Positions 1-7,451 are shown, counted from the first letter of the stretch. The stretch: DNA of 25,534 nucleotides from Fusobacteriaceae bacterium (GCA_900764925.1 CAAFPW010000023.1:1-25534); one strand, 5' to 3'. The notes: generated by a model from the sequence alone, not told the origin. Numbers and translations: made by a program.

Positions 1-55
1 AAAGTAGGTTGCTGAAACATCATAGGGCCAGTCCCTCAGTTTCTCTTGATGGATA
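1..55 (-). promoter_or_regulatory. SAM-I (S-box) riboswitch, 5' part, cut by window edge
   Basis: Read on the minus strand, this stretch carries the S-box core in order: ATCAAGAGA, then GAGGGACTGGCCC, then ATGATG and CAGCAACC close to the window edge. These are the conserved P1/P2 junction, P2 loop and P3-side elements of SAM-I riboswitches, which turn off methionine/cysteine genes when S-adenosylmethionine is plentiful. The rest of the aptamer, its expression platform and the controlled gene lie to the left of position 1. A sigma70-type promoter sits just upstream at 72-100. Identification of the class is firm from the motifs; the controlled gene is unknown. Confidence 0.88.
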
Positions 56-71
56 TTTTTTATTTTTAAGT

Positions 72-100
72 ATAATATAATAAAAAAATGTATTTGTCAA
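72..100 (-). promoter_or_regulatory. Promoter driving the S-box leader
   Basis: On the minus strand a perfect -35 TTGACA (95-100) is followed after 17 bases by TATTAT (72-77). Transcription would start near 65, about ten bases before the riboswitch core. It lies between the end of the VOC gene and the S-box. Confidence 0.75.
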
Positions 101-112
101 GTGTTTTTAATT

Positions 113-604
113 TTAGTAACTTCCACTACCATAATGTAATTCATATGAGTGAGTGTATATTTCTATAATATTTCCAAATGGATCTTCACAATAGACCATT
201 TTATAAGGTTTTTTATCTGGATAATACTCTCTAATAGGCATTCTCTGTTTTCCACCAGCTGCTACAATCTTTTTTGCTAACTCTTCAATATTAGGGTCTT
301 TTACTGAGAAATGAAAAACTCCAGTAGGATATGGATTAAATTCATGTTTAGGTTTATTATTTTGAGGAAATTCAAATATTTCAATTCCTATTCCATCACC
401 TGTTGAAAGATGAGCTATTTTAAACTCTCCCCAACCTTCACCAAATACATCTATACACATTATTCCTATAGCTGTACCTTTTTCCTCTTTAACTAAAGTT
501 GGTTCCATAATGACATACCAATTCATAACATTTTTATAAAAATCAACTGCTTTTTGAATATCAGGAACAGATATTCCAATATGTGAAAAATTTCTTGGAT
601 ACAT
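113..604 (-). CDS. VOC (glyoxalase / bleomycin-resistance fold) family protein
   Basis: A 163-residue cytosolic protein of the vicinal oxygen chelate superfamily. It has two beta-alpha-beta-beta-beta halves: the first opens with FSHIGISVPD (about residues 6-15) and the second with VFHFSVKDP (about 96-104). The expected metal ligands are all present: H8, E75, H98 and E148. An intact metal site favours an active lyase, dioxygenase or fosfomycin/thiol-transferase-like enzyme over a purely binding member, but the substrate cannot be read from sequence. The start ATG follows the ribosome binding site TAGGAGG. It is divergent from an HxlR-family regulator across a 119-base region with palindromes, so it is the likely target of that regulator; such pairs often answer reactive aldehydes or quinones (inference). 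Family call firm, function open. Confidence 0.85.
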   Translation of the reverse strand: MYPRNFSHIGISVPDIQKAVDFYKNVMNWYVIMEPTLVKEEKGTAIGIMCIDVFGEGWGEFKIAHLSTGDGIGIEIFEFPQNNKPKHEFNPYPTGVFHFSVKDPNIEELAKKIVAAGGKQRMPIREYYPDKKPYKMVYCEDPFGNIIEIYTHSYELHYGSGSY

Positions 605-643
605 ATTAACCTCCTAAAAAATTATAGCGCTATTTATGAAGTT

Positions 644-672
644 AGTATATAATATTTCTATAAAAAAGTTAA
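644..672 (-). promoter_or_regulatory. Promoter of the VOC gene
   Basis: Minus-strand TTAACT (667-672), 17-base spacer, TATACT (644-649). It reads towards the VOC start at 604. Its -35 box touches the left half of the palindrome at 672-696, which is a sensible place for repression by HxlR. Confidence 0.55.
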
Positions 673-708
673 GTATGCACTTTTTAGTAATATACTATCA
701 AAAAAGTA
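672..708. promoter_or_regulatory. Candidate HxlR operator palindromes
   Basis: Two interlocked inverted repeats are visible. The first is AGTAT (672-676) with ATACT (692-696), enclosing ACT-TTTT-AGT (679-688). The second is TACT (693-696) with AGTA (705-708), eight bases apart. Tract-spaced TACT/AGTA repeats resemble operators of HxlR-family YodB/CatR regulators of Bacillus (established family knowledge; binding here is inferred). The site lies between the VOC -35 box and the hxlR ribosome binding site, so one dimer could control both genes. Confidence 0.45.
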
Positions 709-723
709 AGTAAGGAGTTTAAA

Positions 724-1044
724 ATGGTTGATTTAGAAAGAAAGAGTAAATATAAGTGTTCAATAGAGTATACACTATCTTTTATGGGAGGAAAATGGAA
801 ACCAATTATTCTTTGGCACTTAGGAACAGAGGGGATACATAGATATGGAGAGTTGAAAAGAAAGTTGGAAGGAATCACTTATAAGATGTTATCTCAACAA
901 TTAAAAGAGTTAGCTGAGGATAATTTGATAGTTAGAAATGAATACCCCCAAGTACCACCTAAAGTGGAGTATTCAATAACAGAAAAAGGAAGAGGGTTGA
1001 TGGAGATTTTAAATCTTATGCATAGATGGGGACAGGAAAATTAA
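724..1044 (+). CDS. HxlR-family winged-helix transcriptional regulator
   Basis: A 106-residue DNA-binding protein. It shows the HxlR pattern: an N-terminal conserved cysteine (C12, in KCSIEYTLSFMGGKWKP), then ITYKMLSQQLKELAEDNLIVR as recognition helix region, then the wing with VPPKVEYSITEKGRGL. Members of this family sense reactive electrophiles or aldehydes, often through that N-terminal cysteine. The start follows AAGGAG at a six-base spacing. The gene is divergent from the VOC enzyme and probably controls it and itself through the palindromes at 672-708. A hairpin at 1043-1076 ends the transcript. Family firm; inducing compound unknown. Confidence 0.9.
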   Translation: MVDLERKSKYKCSIEYTLSFMGGKWKPIILWHLGTEGIHRYGELKRKLEGITYKMLSQQLKELAEDNLIVRNEYPQVPPKVEYSITEKGRGLMEILNLMHRWGQEN

Positions 1045-1076
1045 AAGATGACTCAAATTATTTTAAGTCATCTTTT
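1043..1076. terminator. Bidirectional terminator between hxlR and the hem operon
   Basis: Perfect 11-base arms AAAAGATGACT (1043-1053) and AGTCATCTTTT (1066-1076) with a 12-base loop, A/T-flanked on both sides so it can work in both directions. It overlaps the last codons of the sirC-like gene; that gene's stop codon is in the loop. Confidence 0.75.
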
Positions 1077-1513
1077 AATATCTCTTTTAATCTATTTTTC
1101 AAAGCTTTAGATTTACTAGGATTACCCTTAGCAGATATCCCTATTTGATAATCTTCAGTCTCTAAAATACTAGCAAAACGGCAATTCATATCCTCTTTAG
1201 AGGTAATATTGTTTACCAATATATTTTTAGAATTGCAAAGTTCATAGATATATCTATTAAACTCTGGGTTATCAGTAGCAGCTACAACTAAAAATTTATC
1301 TTTAAGGAGAGCGTCATCAAACTCTCCTATTTTAATATCTATATTTTTTAGAGTTAAAAATTTTTTCTCTCTGATCTCCTTTGTTATAACAGTTACATTA
1401 GCTCCATATTCAAGTAGAGTTTCTACCTTTCTAATGGCTATCTTTCCAGCTCCTATAACCAAGGTATTTTTACCTTTTAGACTTATAAATAGTGGAAAAA
1501 ATCTATTTTCCAT
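1058..1513 (-). CDS. Precorrin-2 dehydrogenase / sirohydrochlorin-forming protein (SirC/YlnF/CysG N-terminal type)
   Basis: A 151-residue protein with a Rossmann domain: dinucleotide-binding GAGKIA at residues 21-26 after FISLKGKNTLVI, then the AATDNPEFN motif (about 78-86) and a C-terminal ISAKGNPSKS-KALKNRLKEIL segment typical of the siroheme synthase N-terminal family. It would oxidise precorrin-2 to sirohydrochlorin with NAD+. The short length matches single-function YlnF-type proteins better than full Met8p. The chosen start is the ATG at 1513, eleven bases inside the end of hemL, with GGAG upstream; the frame stays open further 5' inside hemL but without a better start. In a gapless comparison with CysG, the catalytic Asp after NVV is replaced by Thr104. 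It is the last gene of the operon. Confidence 0.85.
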   Translation of the reverse strand: MENRFFPLFISLKGKNTLVIGAGKIAIRKVETLLEYGANVTVITKEIREKKFLTLKNIDIKIGEFDDALLKDKFLVVAATDNPEFNRYIYELCNSKNILVNNITSKEDMNCRFASILETEDYQIGISAKGNPSKSKALKNRLKEILKDDLK

Positions 1514-2810
1514 TTTTTTCTCCAATAACTTTGAAAGCCATATCCATAACTTCAAGAGTTCTATCCAATATCTCTGGAGAGTGAGCTATTGAAACAAAGT
1601 GAGCTTCAAACTGTGATGGAGGGCAGATTATACCATTCTCTAGCATAGTATTGAAGTAGATAGCAAAGTTTTCTGTGTTAGATGAAAGAGCATCCTCTAA
1701 GTTATTAACCTCTTTTCTATCTGTAAAGAAGATAGTAAATAGAGAACCAATTGAGTTGATTACAATATTTACTCCATATTTTTCAGCAGATTTTTTAGCT
1801 CCTTCAGTTATATATTTTACTTTATCTTCTAATTCTTTGTATAGAGTATTATTATTTTCGTTCAAGTAAGTTAGCATCTCATATCCAGCTCTTACAGCTA
1901 CTGGGTTTCCAGATAGAGTTCCAGCATGGTAAACTCTTCCTACTGGGGCAACAAGCTGCATAATATCAGCTTTACCACCAAAAGCTCCAACTGGATATCC
2001 ACCACCTATTATTTTACCAAGTGTAGTCATATCAGGAGTGATTCCGAAGTACTCTTGAGCACCACCTAGAGCAAGTCTAAATCCAGATATAACCTCATCA
2101 AATATTAAAAGAGTACCAGTCTTTGTACATAACTCTCTCACAGCTTTTAAAAACTCTATATTAGGATAGATTACTCCCATATTAGCAGGAACAGGTTCCA
2201 TAATTAAGCAGGCTATATTTTCTTTTTCTAAAGCTTCAGTTAAAGATTTCAAATCTCCAAATGGAATAGTTACTGTATCTTTTAAAACTCCTTCAGTGAT
2301 TCCATTACTATCTTGATATCCATCTGTCAAAAGTCCAGAACCAGATTTAACAAGTAGAGCATCAGAATGTCCATGATAACATCCTTCAAACTTTGCAATT
2401 TTATTTCTGTTTGTATATGCTCTAGCTAGTCTAACTGCGGACATAGTAGCTTCAGTTCCAGATGTAGTAAGTCTTACCATTTCAATAGATGGGCAACACT
2501 TAGTTATAAGTTCAGCCAGCTCTACCTCTCTTTTAGTAGGTAGTCCAAAAGAACTTCCAAGCTCAATAGCTTCTCTTACTCCCTCTATAATTTTAGGATG
2601 GTTGTGTCCAAGAATCAGTGGACCCCAAGAACAGATATAATCAATATATTCATTTCCATCCTCGTCCCAAACCTTTGCTCCCTCACCTTTACAAGCGAAG
2701 ATTGGAGCCTCTTTATTAACTGATTTAAAAGCTCTAACTGGGCTGTTTACTCCACCTGGAATATATTTTTGAGCTTTTTTAAATATCTCTTTTGAAATTT
2801 CGTGGTTCAT
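1503..2810 (-). CDS. hemL: Glutamate-1-semialdehyde 2,1-aminomutase
   Basis: A 435-residue PLP enzyme of aminotransferase fold type I that turns glutamate-1-semialdehyde into 5-aminolevulinate. The N-terminus has YIPGGVNSPVRAF, the substrate-binding stretch typical of GSAM. The PLP phosphate contact TTSGTEATMSA is at about 115-125, LIFDEVISGFR at about 235-245, and the Schiff-base lysine is K266 in TTLGKIIGGGYPVGAFGGK. Length equals the family norm. Start follows AGGAGGAG. It is nine bases downstream of hemB and overlaps the sirC-like gene by eleven bases, so it is translated within the same polycistronic message. Confident call. Confidence 0.97.
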   Translation of the reverse strand: MNHEISKEIFKKAQKYIPGGVNSPVRAFKSVNKEAPIFACKGEGAKVWDEDGNEYIDYICSWGPLILGHNHPKIIEGVREAIELGSSFGLPTKREVELAELITKCCPSIEMVRLTTSGTEATMSAVRLARAYTNRNKIAKFEGCYHGHSDALLVKSGSGLLTDGYQDSNGITEGVLKDTVTIPFGDLKSLTEALEKENIACLIMEPVPANMGVIYPNIEFLKAVRELCTKTGTLLIFDEVISGFRLALGGAQEYFGITPDMTTLGKIIGGGYPVGAFGGKADIMQLVAPVGRVYHAGTLSGNPVAVRAGYEMLTYLNENNNTLYKELEDKVKYITEGAKKSAEKYGVNIVINSIGSLFTIFFTDRKEVNNLEDALSSNTENFAIYFNTMLENGIICPPSQFEAHFVSIAHSPEILDRTLEVMDMAFKVIGEKNGK

Positions 2811-2819
2811 TTTCTCCTC

Positions 2820-3797
2820 CTAAAGTGTAATCTCTCCATTTTTTACCCATTGAGCAATCTCTTTAGCATGGTAAGTGATAATAAGATTTACACCAGCTCT
2901 TTTAAGGGCATACATATTTTCCATAACTATACCTTTTTCATTTATCCAACCATTTTGTGCAGCAGCTTTGACCATTGAGTATTCCCCACTTACATTGTAA
3001 GCTACAAGAGGAAGAGAAAGGTCTTTTAAAGCGTGGATTACATCAAGATATGCAAGAGCAGGTTTTACCATTATAAAATCAGCTCCCTCTTCAATATCAG
3101 ATTCCACTTCTCTGTAGTACTCTTTAGAATTTCTAAAATCCATTTGATAAGTTTTTCTATCTCCAAAACTTGGGGCAGAATCAGCTGCATCCCTAAATGG
3201 ACCATAGTAATTGGAAGCGTACTTAACACTATAAGCCATTATAGGAAGGTATTCAAATCCATTTTTATCTAATATATTTCTCATAGCTTGTATTCTTCCA
3301 TCCATCATATCAGAAGGAGCTACAATATCAGCTCCAGCTTGAGCATGAGAAAGAGCTATCTTAGCTAGATACTCAAGAGTAGTATCATTTTTAACATCAC
3401 ATCCATCTAAGATACCACAATGTCCATGAGATGTGTATTCACACATACAAACATCAGTTATGATTAAGAATTCAGGAAAATTTTTCTTAATATATCTAAT
3501 AGCTTCTTGAACTATTCCATTTTCAGCATAAGCTCCTGAACCTACTGGGTCTTTTTCCTTAGGAATTCCAAAAAGTAGAAGAGATTTTATTCCTAACTCT
3601 CTTAATTTTTTTAATTCCTCATCTAGTCTATCTATAGAAAATCTATATTGACCTGGCATAGAAGATATCTCTTCTTTTATATTTTCTCCCTCTTCAATAA
3701 AAAGTGGGTATATAAGCTCGTCAATACTCAAAGTTACATTTCTAACCATATCTCTTAAAGTTTTAGAAGTTCTAAGTCTTCTTGTTCTTGTAAACAT
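2820..3797 (-). CDS. hemB: Delta-aminolevulinic acid dehydratase (porphobilinogen synthase)
   Basis: A 325-residue TIM-barrel enzyme that condenses two 5-aminolevulinate molecules into porphobilinogen. The three-cysteine zinc site is intact (C117, C119, C127 in DVCMCEYTSHGHCGI). The two Schiff-base lysines are K192 (AYSVKYASNYYGPFRDA) and K245 (FIMVKPALAYLD). The presence of three cysteines, not aspartates, marks it as the zinc-dependent type. Start follows AGGAGGATAT. It lies twelve bases after cobA/hemD and nine before hemL. Confident call. Confidence 0.97.
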   Translation of the reverse strand: MFTRTRRLRTSKTLRDMVRNVTLSIDELIYPLFIEEGENIKEEISSMPGQYRFSIDRLDEELKKLRELGIKSLLLFGIPKEKDPVGSGAYAENGIVQEAIRYIKKNFPEFLIITDVCMCEYTSHGHCGILDGCDVKNDTTLEYLAKIALSHAQAGADIVAPSDMMDGRIQAMRNILDKNGFEYLPIMAYSVKYASNYYGPFRDAADSAPSFGDRKTYQMDFRNSKEYYREVESDIEEGADFIMVKPALAYLDVIHALKDLSLPLVAYNVSGEYSMVKAAAQNGWINEKGIVMENMYALKRAGVNLIITYHAKEIAQWVKNGEITL

Positions 3798-3809
3798 ATA
3801 TCCTCCTAG

Positions 3810-5276
3810 CTATTTTATAGCTTCAATAATTCCATTAACATCGTAAACTTTTGCTTCAAAGTCAACTGAAAGTCCATATTTTTTCATAGTTTCACTTGTT
3901 ACAGGTCCAATTGAAGCAAATTTAATATTTTGTACAACTTCTATATCGTTCTCTATACTCTCCATAAAAGCGTCTACAGTAGAGGAACTTAAGAAAGTAA
4001 CTATCTCTATTTTCTTTAGAGTTTTTAATACTTCCTCTTTATCTCTTCTAATTTTTTTTGTCTTATAAGCTACTATTTTATCAAAGTGTCTATCGTAGAT
4101 AGAGTTAAATTTTTCTGTATCACAAGGAGAGATATCAGATGTGATAATAAGTATCTTCTCTCCAGGTTTAGTATAGTTTATAGCCTCCTCTGCCAATTTC
4201 TCAACTAGATACTCCTTTGGCATAAAGTCAGCTTTTATCTTATATCCCTCTAGAAGTTCCTTTGTTTTACTTCCTACTGCTCCTATTTTAAGGTGAGCAA
4301 TATCTCTGATATCCTCTATTTTACTCATGAACTCTCTAACCCCATTAGGAGAATTAAAAAGTATAGTTGAGTATTTTTTTAACATCTCTCTATCAACTTT
4401 ATCAAGAGTTGATTCTATCTCTATAAATGGAAGTTCTACAGCAACTCCACCCATCTTTTCAATCTTATCAGAGAACTCTCCAGCTTGTCTTCTATCTCTT
4501 GTTACCAATACTTTTTTACCAAAAAGTTTAGTGTCTTCAAACCATTTAAAGGTTTCTCTTAAATTTACAACCTCTCCTATTATTGTAATAGCAGGAGGAA
4601 CGATCTTTCTCTCATTAGATATTTTAACAATAGTTTCTAAAGTTCCAACAGTAACTCTTTGGTCAGCAGTAGCTCCCTTTTCAATGATAGCAATAGGAGT
4701 TTGTGGATCTTTTCCATTAGTTATTAAGTCATTGACTATGATTGGAAGATTTTTTATTCCCATTAGAAATACTAATGTTCCATCTAGTTTGGCAATAGCT
4801 TCAAAGTTATGCCACTCTCCGTCAGCCATAGTGTGCCCAGTAAATACATGGAATGATCTAGCCATACCTCTATGAGTTACTGGAATACCAGCATAAGCAG
4901 GAACAGAGATAGAGGATGTGATACCAGGAATCTCTTCAAATTCAATTCCGTTATCATAAAGAGCTTGAATCTCCTCTCCCCCTCTACCAAAAACAAAAGG
5001 GTCCCCCCCTTTTACTCTAGCTACTATCTTACCTTCTAAAGCTTTTTTTACAAGAGTTTCATTTATCTCTTCTTGAATAAGTCCACCCTCAGTGTTTCCC
5101 TTTCCAAGATATATCATCTCAGCATCTTTTTTAGCATAATTCAAAATACGAGTGTTGATAAGTCTATCATAAACTATACAATCAGCCTCTTCAATAGCTC
5201 TTTTTCCCTTTAATGTAAGAAGCTCAGCATCTCCAGGACCAGCTCCCATTATATATACCTTACCTTTTTTATTCAT
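3810..5276 (-). CDS. cobA-hemD: Uroporphyrinogen-III C-methyltransferase / uroporphyrinogen-III synthase fusion (CobA-HemD)
   Basis: A 488-residue two-domain protein. Residues about 5-240 are the SAM-dependent methyltransferase: GAGPGD (11-16), KGGDPFVFGRGGEE (89-102), GIPVTHRG and PPAITIIGEVV. This half makes precorrin-2 from uroporphyrinogen III. Residues about 251-488 are uroporphyrinogen-III synthase, starting with FGKKVLVTRDRRQAGEF and containing VAYKTKK and FLSSSTVDAF. Having both activities on one chain means the newly cyclised uroporphyrinogen III can be methylated at once, which steers flux to cobalamin/siroheme. This fusion is known in Clostridia-like lineages. It overlaps the hemC stop by eight bases. 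Confident call. Confidence 0.95.
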   Translation of the reverse strand: MNKKGKVYIMGAGPGDAELLTLKGKRAIEEADCIVYDRLINTRILNYAKKDAEMIYLGKGNTEGGLIQEEINETLVKKALEGKIVARVKGGDPFVFGRGGEEIQALYDNGIEFEEIPGITSSISVPAYAGIPVTHRGMARSFHVFTGHTMADGEWHNFEAIAKLDGTLVFLMGIKNLPIIVNDLITNGKDPQTPIAIIEKGATADQRVTVGTLETIVKISNERKIVPPAITIIGEVVNLRETFKWFEDTKLFGKKVLVTRDRRQAGEFSDKIEKMGGVAVELPFIEIESTLDKVDREMLKKYSTILFNSPNGVREFMSKIEDIRDIAHLKIGAVGSKTKELLEGYKIKADFMPKEYLVEKLAEEAINYTKPGEKILIITSDISPCDTEKFNSIYDRHFDKIVAYKTKKIRRDKEEVLKTLKKIEIVTFLSSSTVDAFMESIENDIEVVQNIKFASIGPVTSETMKKYGLSVDFEAKVYDVNGIIEAIK

Positions 5277-6168
5277 CGATTTTCTCCTTTATACAATCAG
5301 CAAGGTCTTGAGCTATTTTAACTCCCTCACTAAGTTTTTTTGTCATACTAGCAGTGTAACCTTTTTCTCCATTGAAGAATACTCCATAGAAAGTGATCTC
5401 ATCCCCAGTTATTTCAGAGTAACATCCCATAGGTGTATGGCAACCACCATCAAAAATTCTAGAGAACTCTCTCTCTATAACTACAACATTTTCAATCTCT
5501 TCTCTATGTATTGATTTTAAAATATTTTTAATCTCCTCATCATTCTCTCTACATTGAATATGAAGAACACCTTGAGCAGGAGCTGGAAGAAATTTTTTTG
5601 GATCAAGATACTCTGTTATCTCACTCTCTAATCCAACTCTTTTTAAACCAGCAGCAGCTAATAGTATAGCATCATACTCCTCTGTTTTTAATTTATTTAA
5701 TCTAGTATGGATATTCCCTCTAAGTTGTTTTATCTGTAAATCAGGTCTTAAATTTTTAAGATTCATAGTTCTTCTAAGAGAACTTGTTCCAACAATAGCA
5801 CCACTAGGAAGCTCCATTAGAGTTTTTCCACTTTTTGAGATAAGGACATCTCTTTGATCCTCTCTATCAGGTACAGCTCCACATATGAGCCCTTCAGGAG
5901 ATACAATTGGCATATCCTTCATAGAGTGAACTGCTAAATCTATAGTTCCATTTAAAAGTTCAACTTCAATCTCTTTAGTAAAAAAACTTTTAAGAGATGT
6001 ATTACTATTGTTCCAGTTACTTACTAAATCTTTATCCCCACTTGTTACTATTTTTTTTATCTCAAATTCTAACTCTGGGAAATTTTCTTCCAATCTTTTT
6101 TTTATCATCTCACTTTGTGCAAGAGCTAGAATACTTCCTCTACTACCTATAATAATCTTCTTTTTCAT
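5269..6168 (-). CDS. hemC: Porphobilinogen deaminase (hydroxymethylbilane synthase)
   Basis: A 299-residue enzyme that polymerises four porphobilinogens into hydroxymethylbilane. Visible hallmarks: GSRGSILALAQSE at the N-terminus, catalytic Asp D85 in HSMKDMP, GTSSLRR (about 127-133), QLRGNIHTRL and the dipyrromethane-cofactor cysteine C243 in GGCHTPMG. Length is normal. Its ATG begins immediately after the hemA stop codon (hemA TAG then ATG), so hemA and hemC are translationally coupled; AGAGG lies upstream inside hemA. Confident call. Confidence 0.97.
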   Translation of the reverse strand: MKKKIIIGSRGSILALAQSEMIKKRLEENFPELEFEIKKIVTSGDKDLVSNWNNSNTSLKSFFTKEIEVELLNGTIDLAVHSMKDMPIVSPEGLICGAVPDREDQRDVLISKSGKTLMELPSGAIVGTSSLRRTMNLKNLRPDLQIKQLRGNIHTRLNKLKTEEYDAILLAAAGLKRVGLESEITEYLDPKKFLPAPAQGVLHIQCRENDEEIKNILKSIHREEIENVVVIEREFSRIFDGGCHTPMGCYSEITGDEITFYGVFFNGEKGYTASMTKKLSEGVKIAQDLADCIKEKIDE

Positions 6169-7176
6169 CTATATTGTCCTCTCTTCATAGTATTGAAACC
6201 ATTTTTTTAAATTTTCCATCTGTTTATCAACTAGAAAACTATAGTCCTCTATTAAACAATCTCTAGTAGCTAAGTGTTCGTTGTATACCCCCCAAATATC
6301 ATCCAATGTAAAAAGAGATACATTTTCTAAATCTCCAAGGGATTCTTCAATATCTCTTGGCATAGCTAAGTCCAAAAATGTATATTTTTTATTTTTATCT
6401 AATAATGGACTTAAATCGGAAGTTCTTAGTACAAGGTGTGGAGCCGAAGTAACACTTATTATGACATCACTTTCAGGTACAACTTGTAACTTATCTTCAA
6501 AGGATACAATATCCACATCAAAGATATTTTTAACTTCCAACGCCTTATGATATGTTCTATTTGTAATAGTAATATTTTTTACATTTTCTTTAACAAGGAG
6601 ATACAGAATAGATTGGGCTAAGTCTCCAACACCTAAAATTAAAACTTTTTTATCACTTAAAAATCCAATAGAATCTTTAATAAACTTCAGAGAGATAGCT
6701 TCTAATGATAGTGCGTTATGGCATATCTTACTTTGGGTTCTAAATTTTTTACCCAGATCAATAGCCTTATTAAATACAGTATTTAGAATTTTTGATGATG
6801 TTTTCTCTTCTAGTGCAGTACTGTGCGCCTTTTTTATTTGAGCTAAAATTTGATCCTCTCCCTTTATGACAGAGTAAAATCCACATGCAACTTTGAAAAG
6901 ATACTCAGCAGCTTCTTCGCCCTTTCTGATGAAGATACCTTTTTTTATCTCAAAGGCTTCTAATAGATCTTTGGCTGAAAAATCCTCTGCAAGTTGTAGA
7001 TAAAACTCTACTCTTAAACATGTAGAAAGATTTACATAACCTTTAATTTTTTTGGTTAAAAAAAGATTATGAATAATCTCAGCTGGTTTTTGCTGAATAA
7101 ATTTTTCTCTCTCTTCTGTTGAGAGCTCTTTATGTGAAATTCCAAAAGCTATAATCTCATTAATTTTTAGTGACAT
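6169..7176 (-). CDS. hemA: Glutamyl-tRNA reductase, short form
   Basis: First gene of the operon. It reduces glutamyl-tRNA(Glu) to glutamate-1-semialdehyde using NADPH. Catalytic cysteine C53 sits in NLSTCLRVEFY; GISHKEL at 12-18 matches the usual GxNHKxA; GEDQILAQ follows at about 106-113; the NADPH-binding GVGDLA is at 182-187, with TNRTYHKA and LDLAMPRDIE after it. The protein has only 335 residues against roughly 400-450 in E. coli or Bacillus. It ends soon after the spinal helix (MENLKKWF aligns with the E. coli EFMAWL region), so the C-terminal dimerisation helices are absent. The stop is directly followed by hemC, so the truncation is part of a tidy operon, not an obvious frameshift. 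Start follows AAGGAG. Confidence 0.93.
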   Translation of the reverse strand: MSLKINEIIAFGISHKELSTEEREKFIQQKPAEIIHNLFLTKKIKGYVNLSTCLRVEFYLQLAEDFSAKDLLEAFEIKKGIFIRKGEEAAEYLFKVACGFYSVIKGEDQILAQIKKAHSTALEEKTSSKILNTVFNKAIDLGKKFRTQSKICHNALSLEAISLKFIKDSIGFLSDKKVLILGVGDLAQSILYLLVKENVKNITITNRTYHKALEVKNIFDVDIVSFEDKLQVVPESDVIISVTSAPHLVLRTSDLSPLLDKNKKYTFLDLAMPRDIEESLGDLENVSLFTLDDIWGVYNEHLATRDCLIEDYSFLVDKQMENLKKWFQYYEERTI

Positions 7177-7247
7177 CTAAATATTCTCCTTAAATACATT
7201 TTATCTGAATTTATTTTTAAGAAAACAGTTTTGCATCATACAGTAAT

Positions 7248-7279
7248 ATTATATAATATAAATCTTTAAAATTTAACAA
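7248..7279 (-). promoter_or_regulatory. Possible promoter region of the hem operon
   Basis: On the minus strand a consensus TATAAT lies at 7248-7253, about 75 bases before hemA. No ideal -35 partner exists: TTAAAT (7271-7276, 17-base spacer) is weak, while the better TTGTTA (7274-7279) has a 20-base spacing. The region is extremely AT-rich, so the call is tentative. Confidence 0.35.
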
Positions 7280-7306
7280 TAAATTTGAAAAAATATATAT
7301 TTTTAA

Positions 7307-7371
7307 TGAATAGATATTCAAAAATTTTATTCATATGATACATTATATGAATAAGAAAAATATTGTGAATA
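7307..7371. promoter_or_regulatory. Cluster of TGAATA inverted repeats between hemA and the rluA-type gene
   Basis: A perfect 14-base palindrome TGAATA-GA-TATTCA (7307-7320) is followed by perfect 10-base arms TTATTCATAT (7327-7336) and ATATGAATAA (7345-7354) with an eight-base spacer, and by one more TGAATA at 7366-7371. In all, the hexamer occurs five times in 65 bases. Placement between two divergent genes suggests an operator for an unidentified regulator. The local AT content raises the chance of accidental palindromes. Confidence 0.4.
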
Positions 7372-7384
7372 GTAAAATTTTAGA

Positions 7385-7413
7385 TTAACATTTCATGTTA
7401 GTTGTAGTAAAAT
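7385..7413 (+). promoter_or_regulatory. Promoter of the pseudouridine synthase gene
   Basis: TTAACA (7385-7390), 17-base spacer, TAAAAT (7408-7413). A perfect palindrome TAACAT-TTC-ATGTTA (7386-7400) overlaps the -35 box and spacer and could be a repressor site. Expected start near 7420, about 30 bases before the gene. Confidence 0.55.
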
Positions 7414-7451
7414 ATAAACAAGTAAACTTTTATTTTTAGAAAGGAATTTTG

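Noticed and set aside
1514..1555. A 14-residue longer start for the SirC-like protein inside hemL.
   Set aside because: The extra residues read hemL codons in another frame, and the ATG at 1513 has GGAG at a suitable distance and gives the usual N-terminus.
4327..4875. A 182-codon open frame on the plus strand opposite cobA-hemD.
   Set aside because: It lies wholly antisense to a well-conserved gene, has no ribosome binding site and no recognisable domain; it is a by-product of codon use.
7177..7448. A cobalamin or other riboswitch upstream of hemA.
   Set aside because: The stretch is almost entirely A and T with no B12-box-like or other conserved aptamer motif; only palindromes and promoters are seen.
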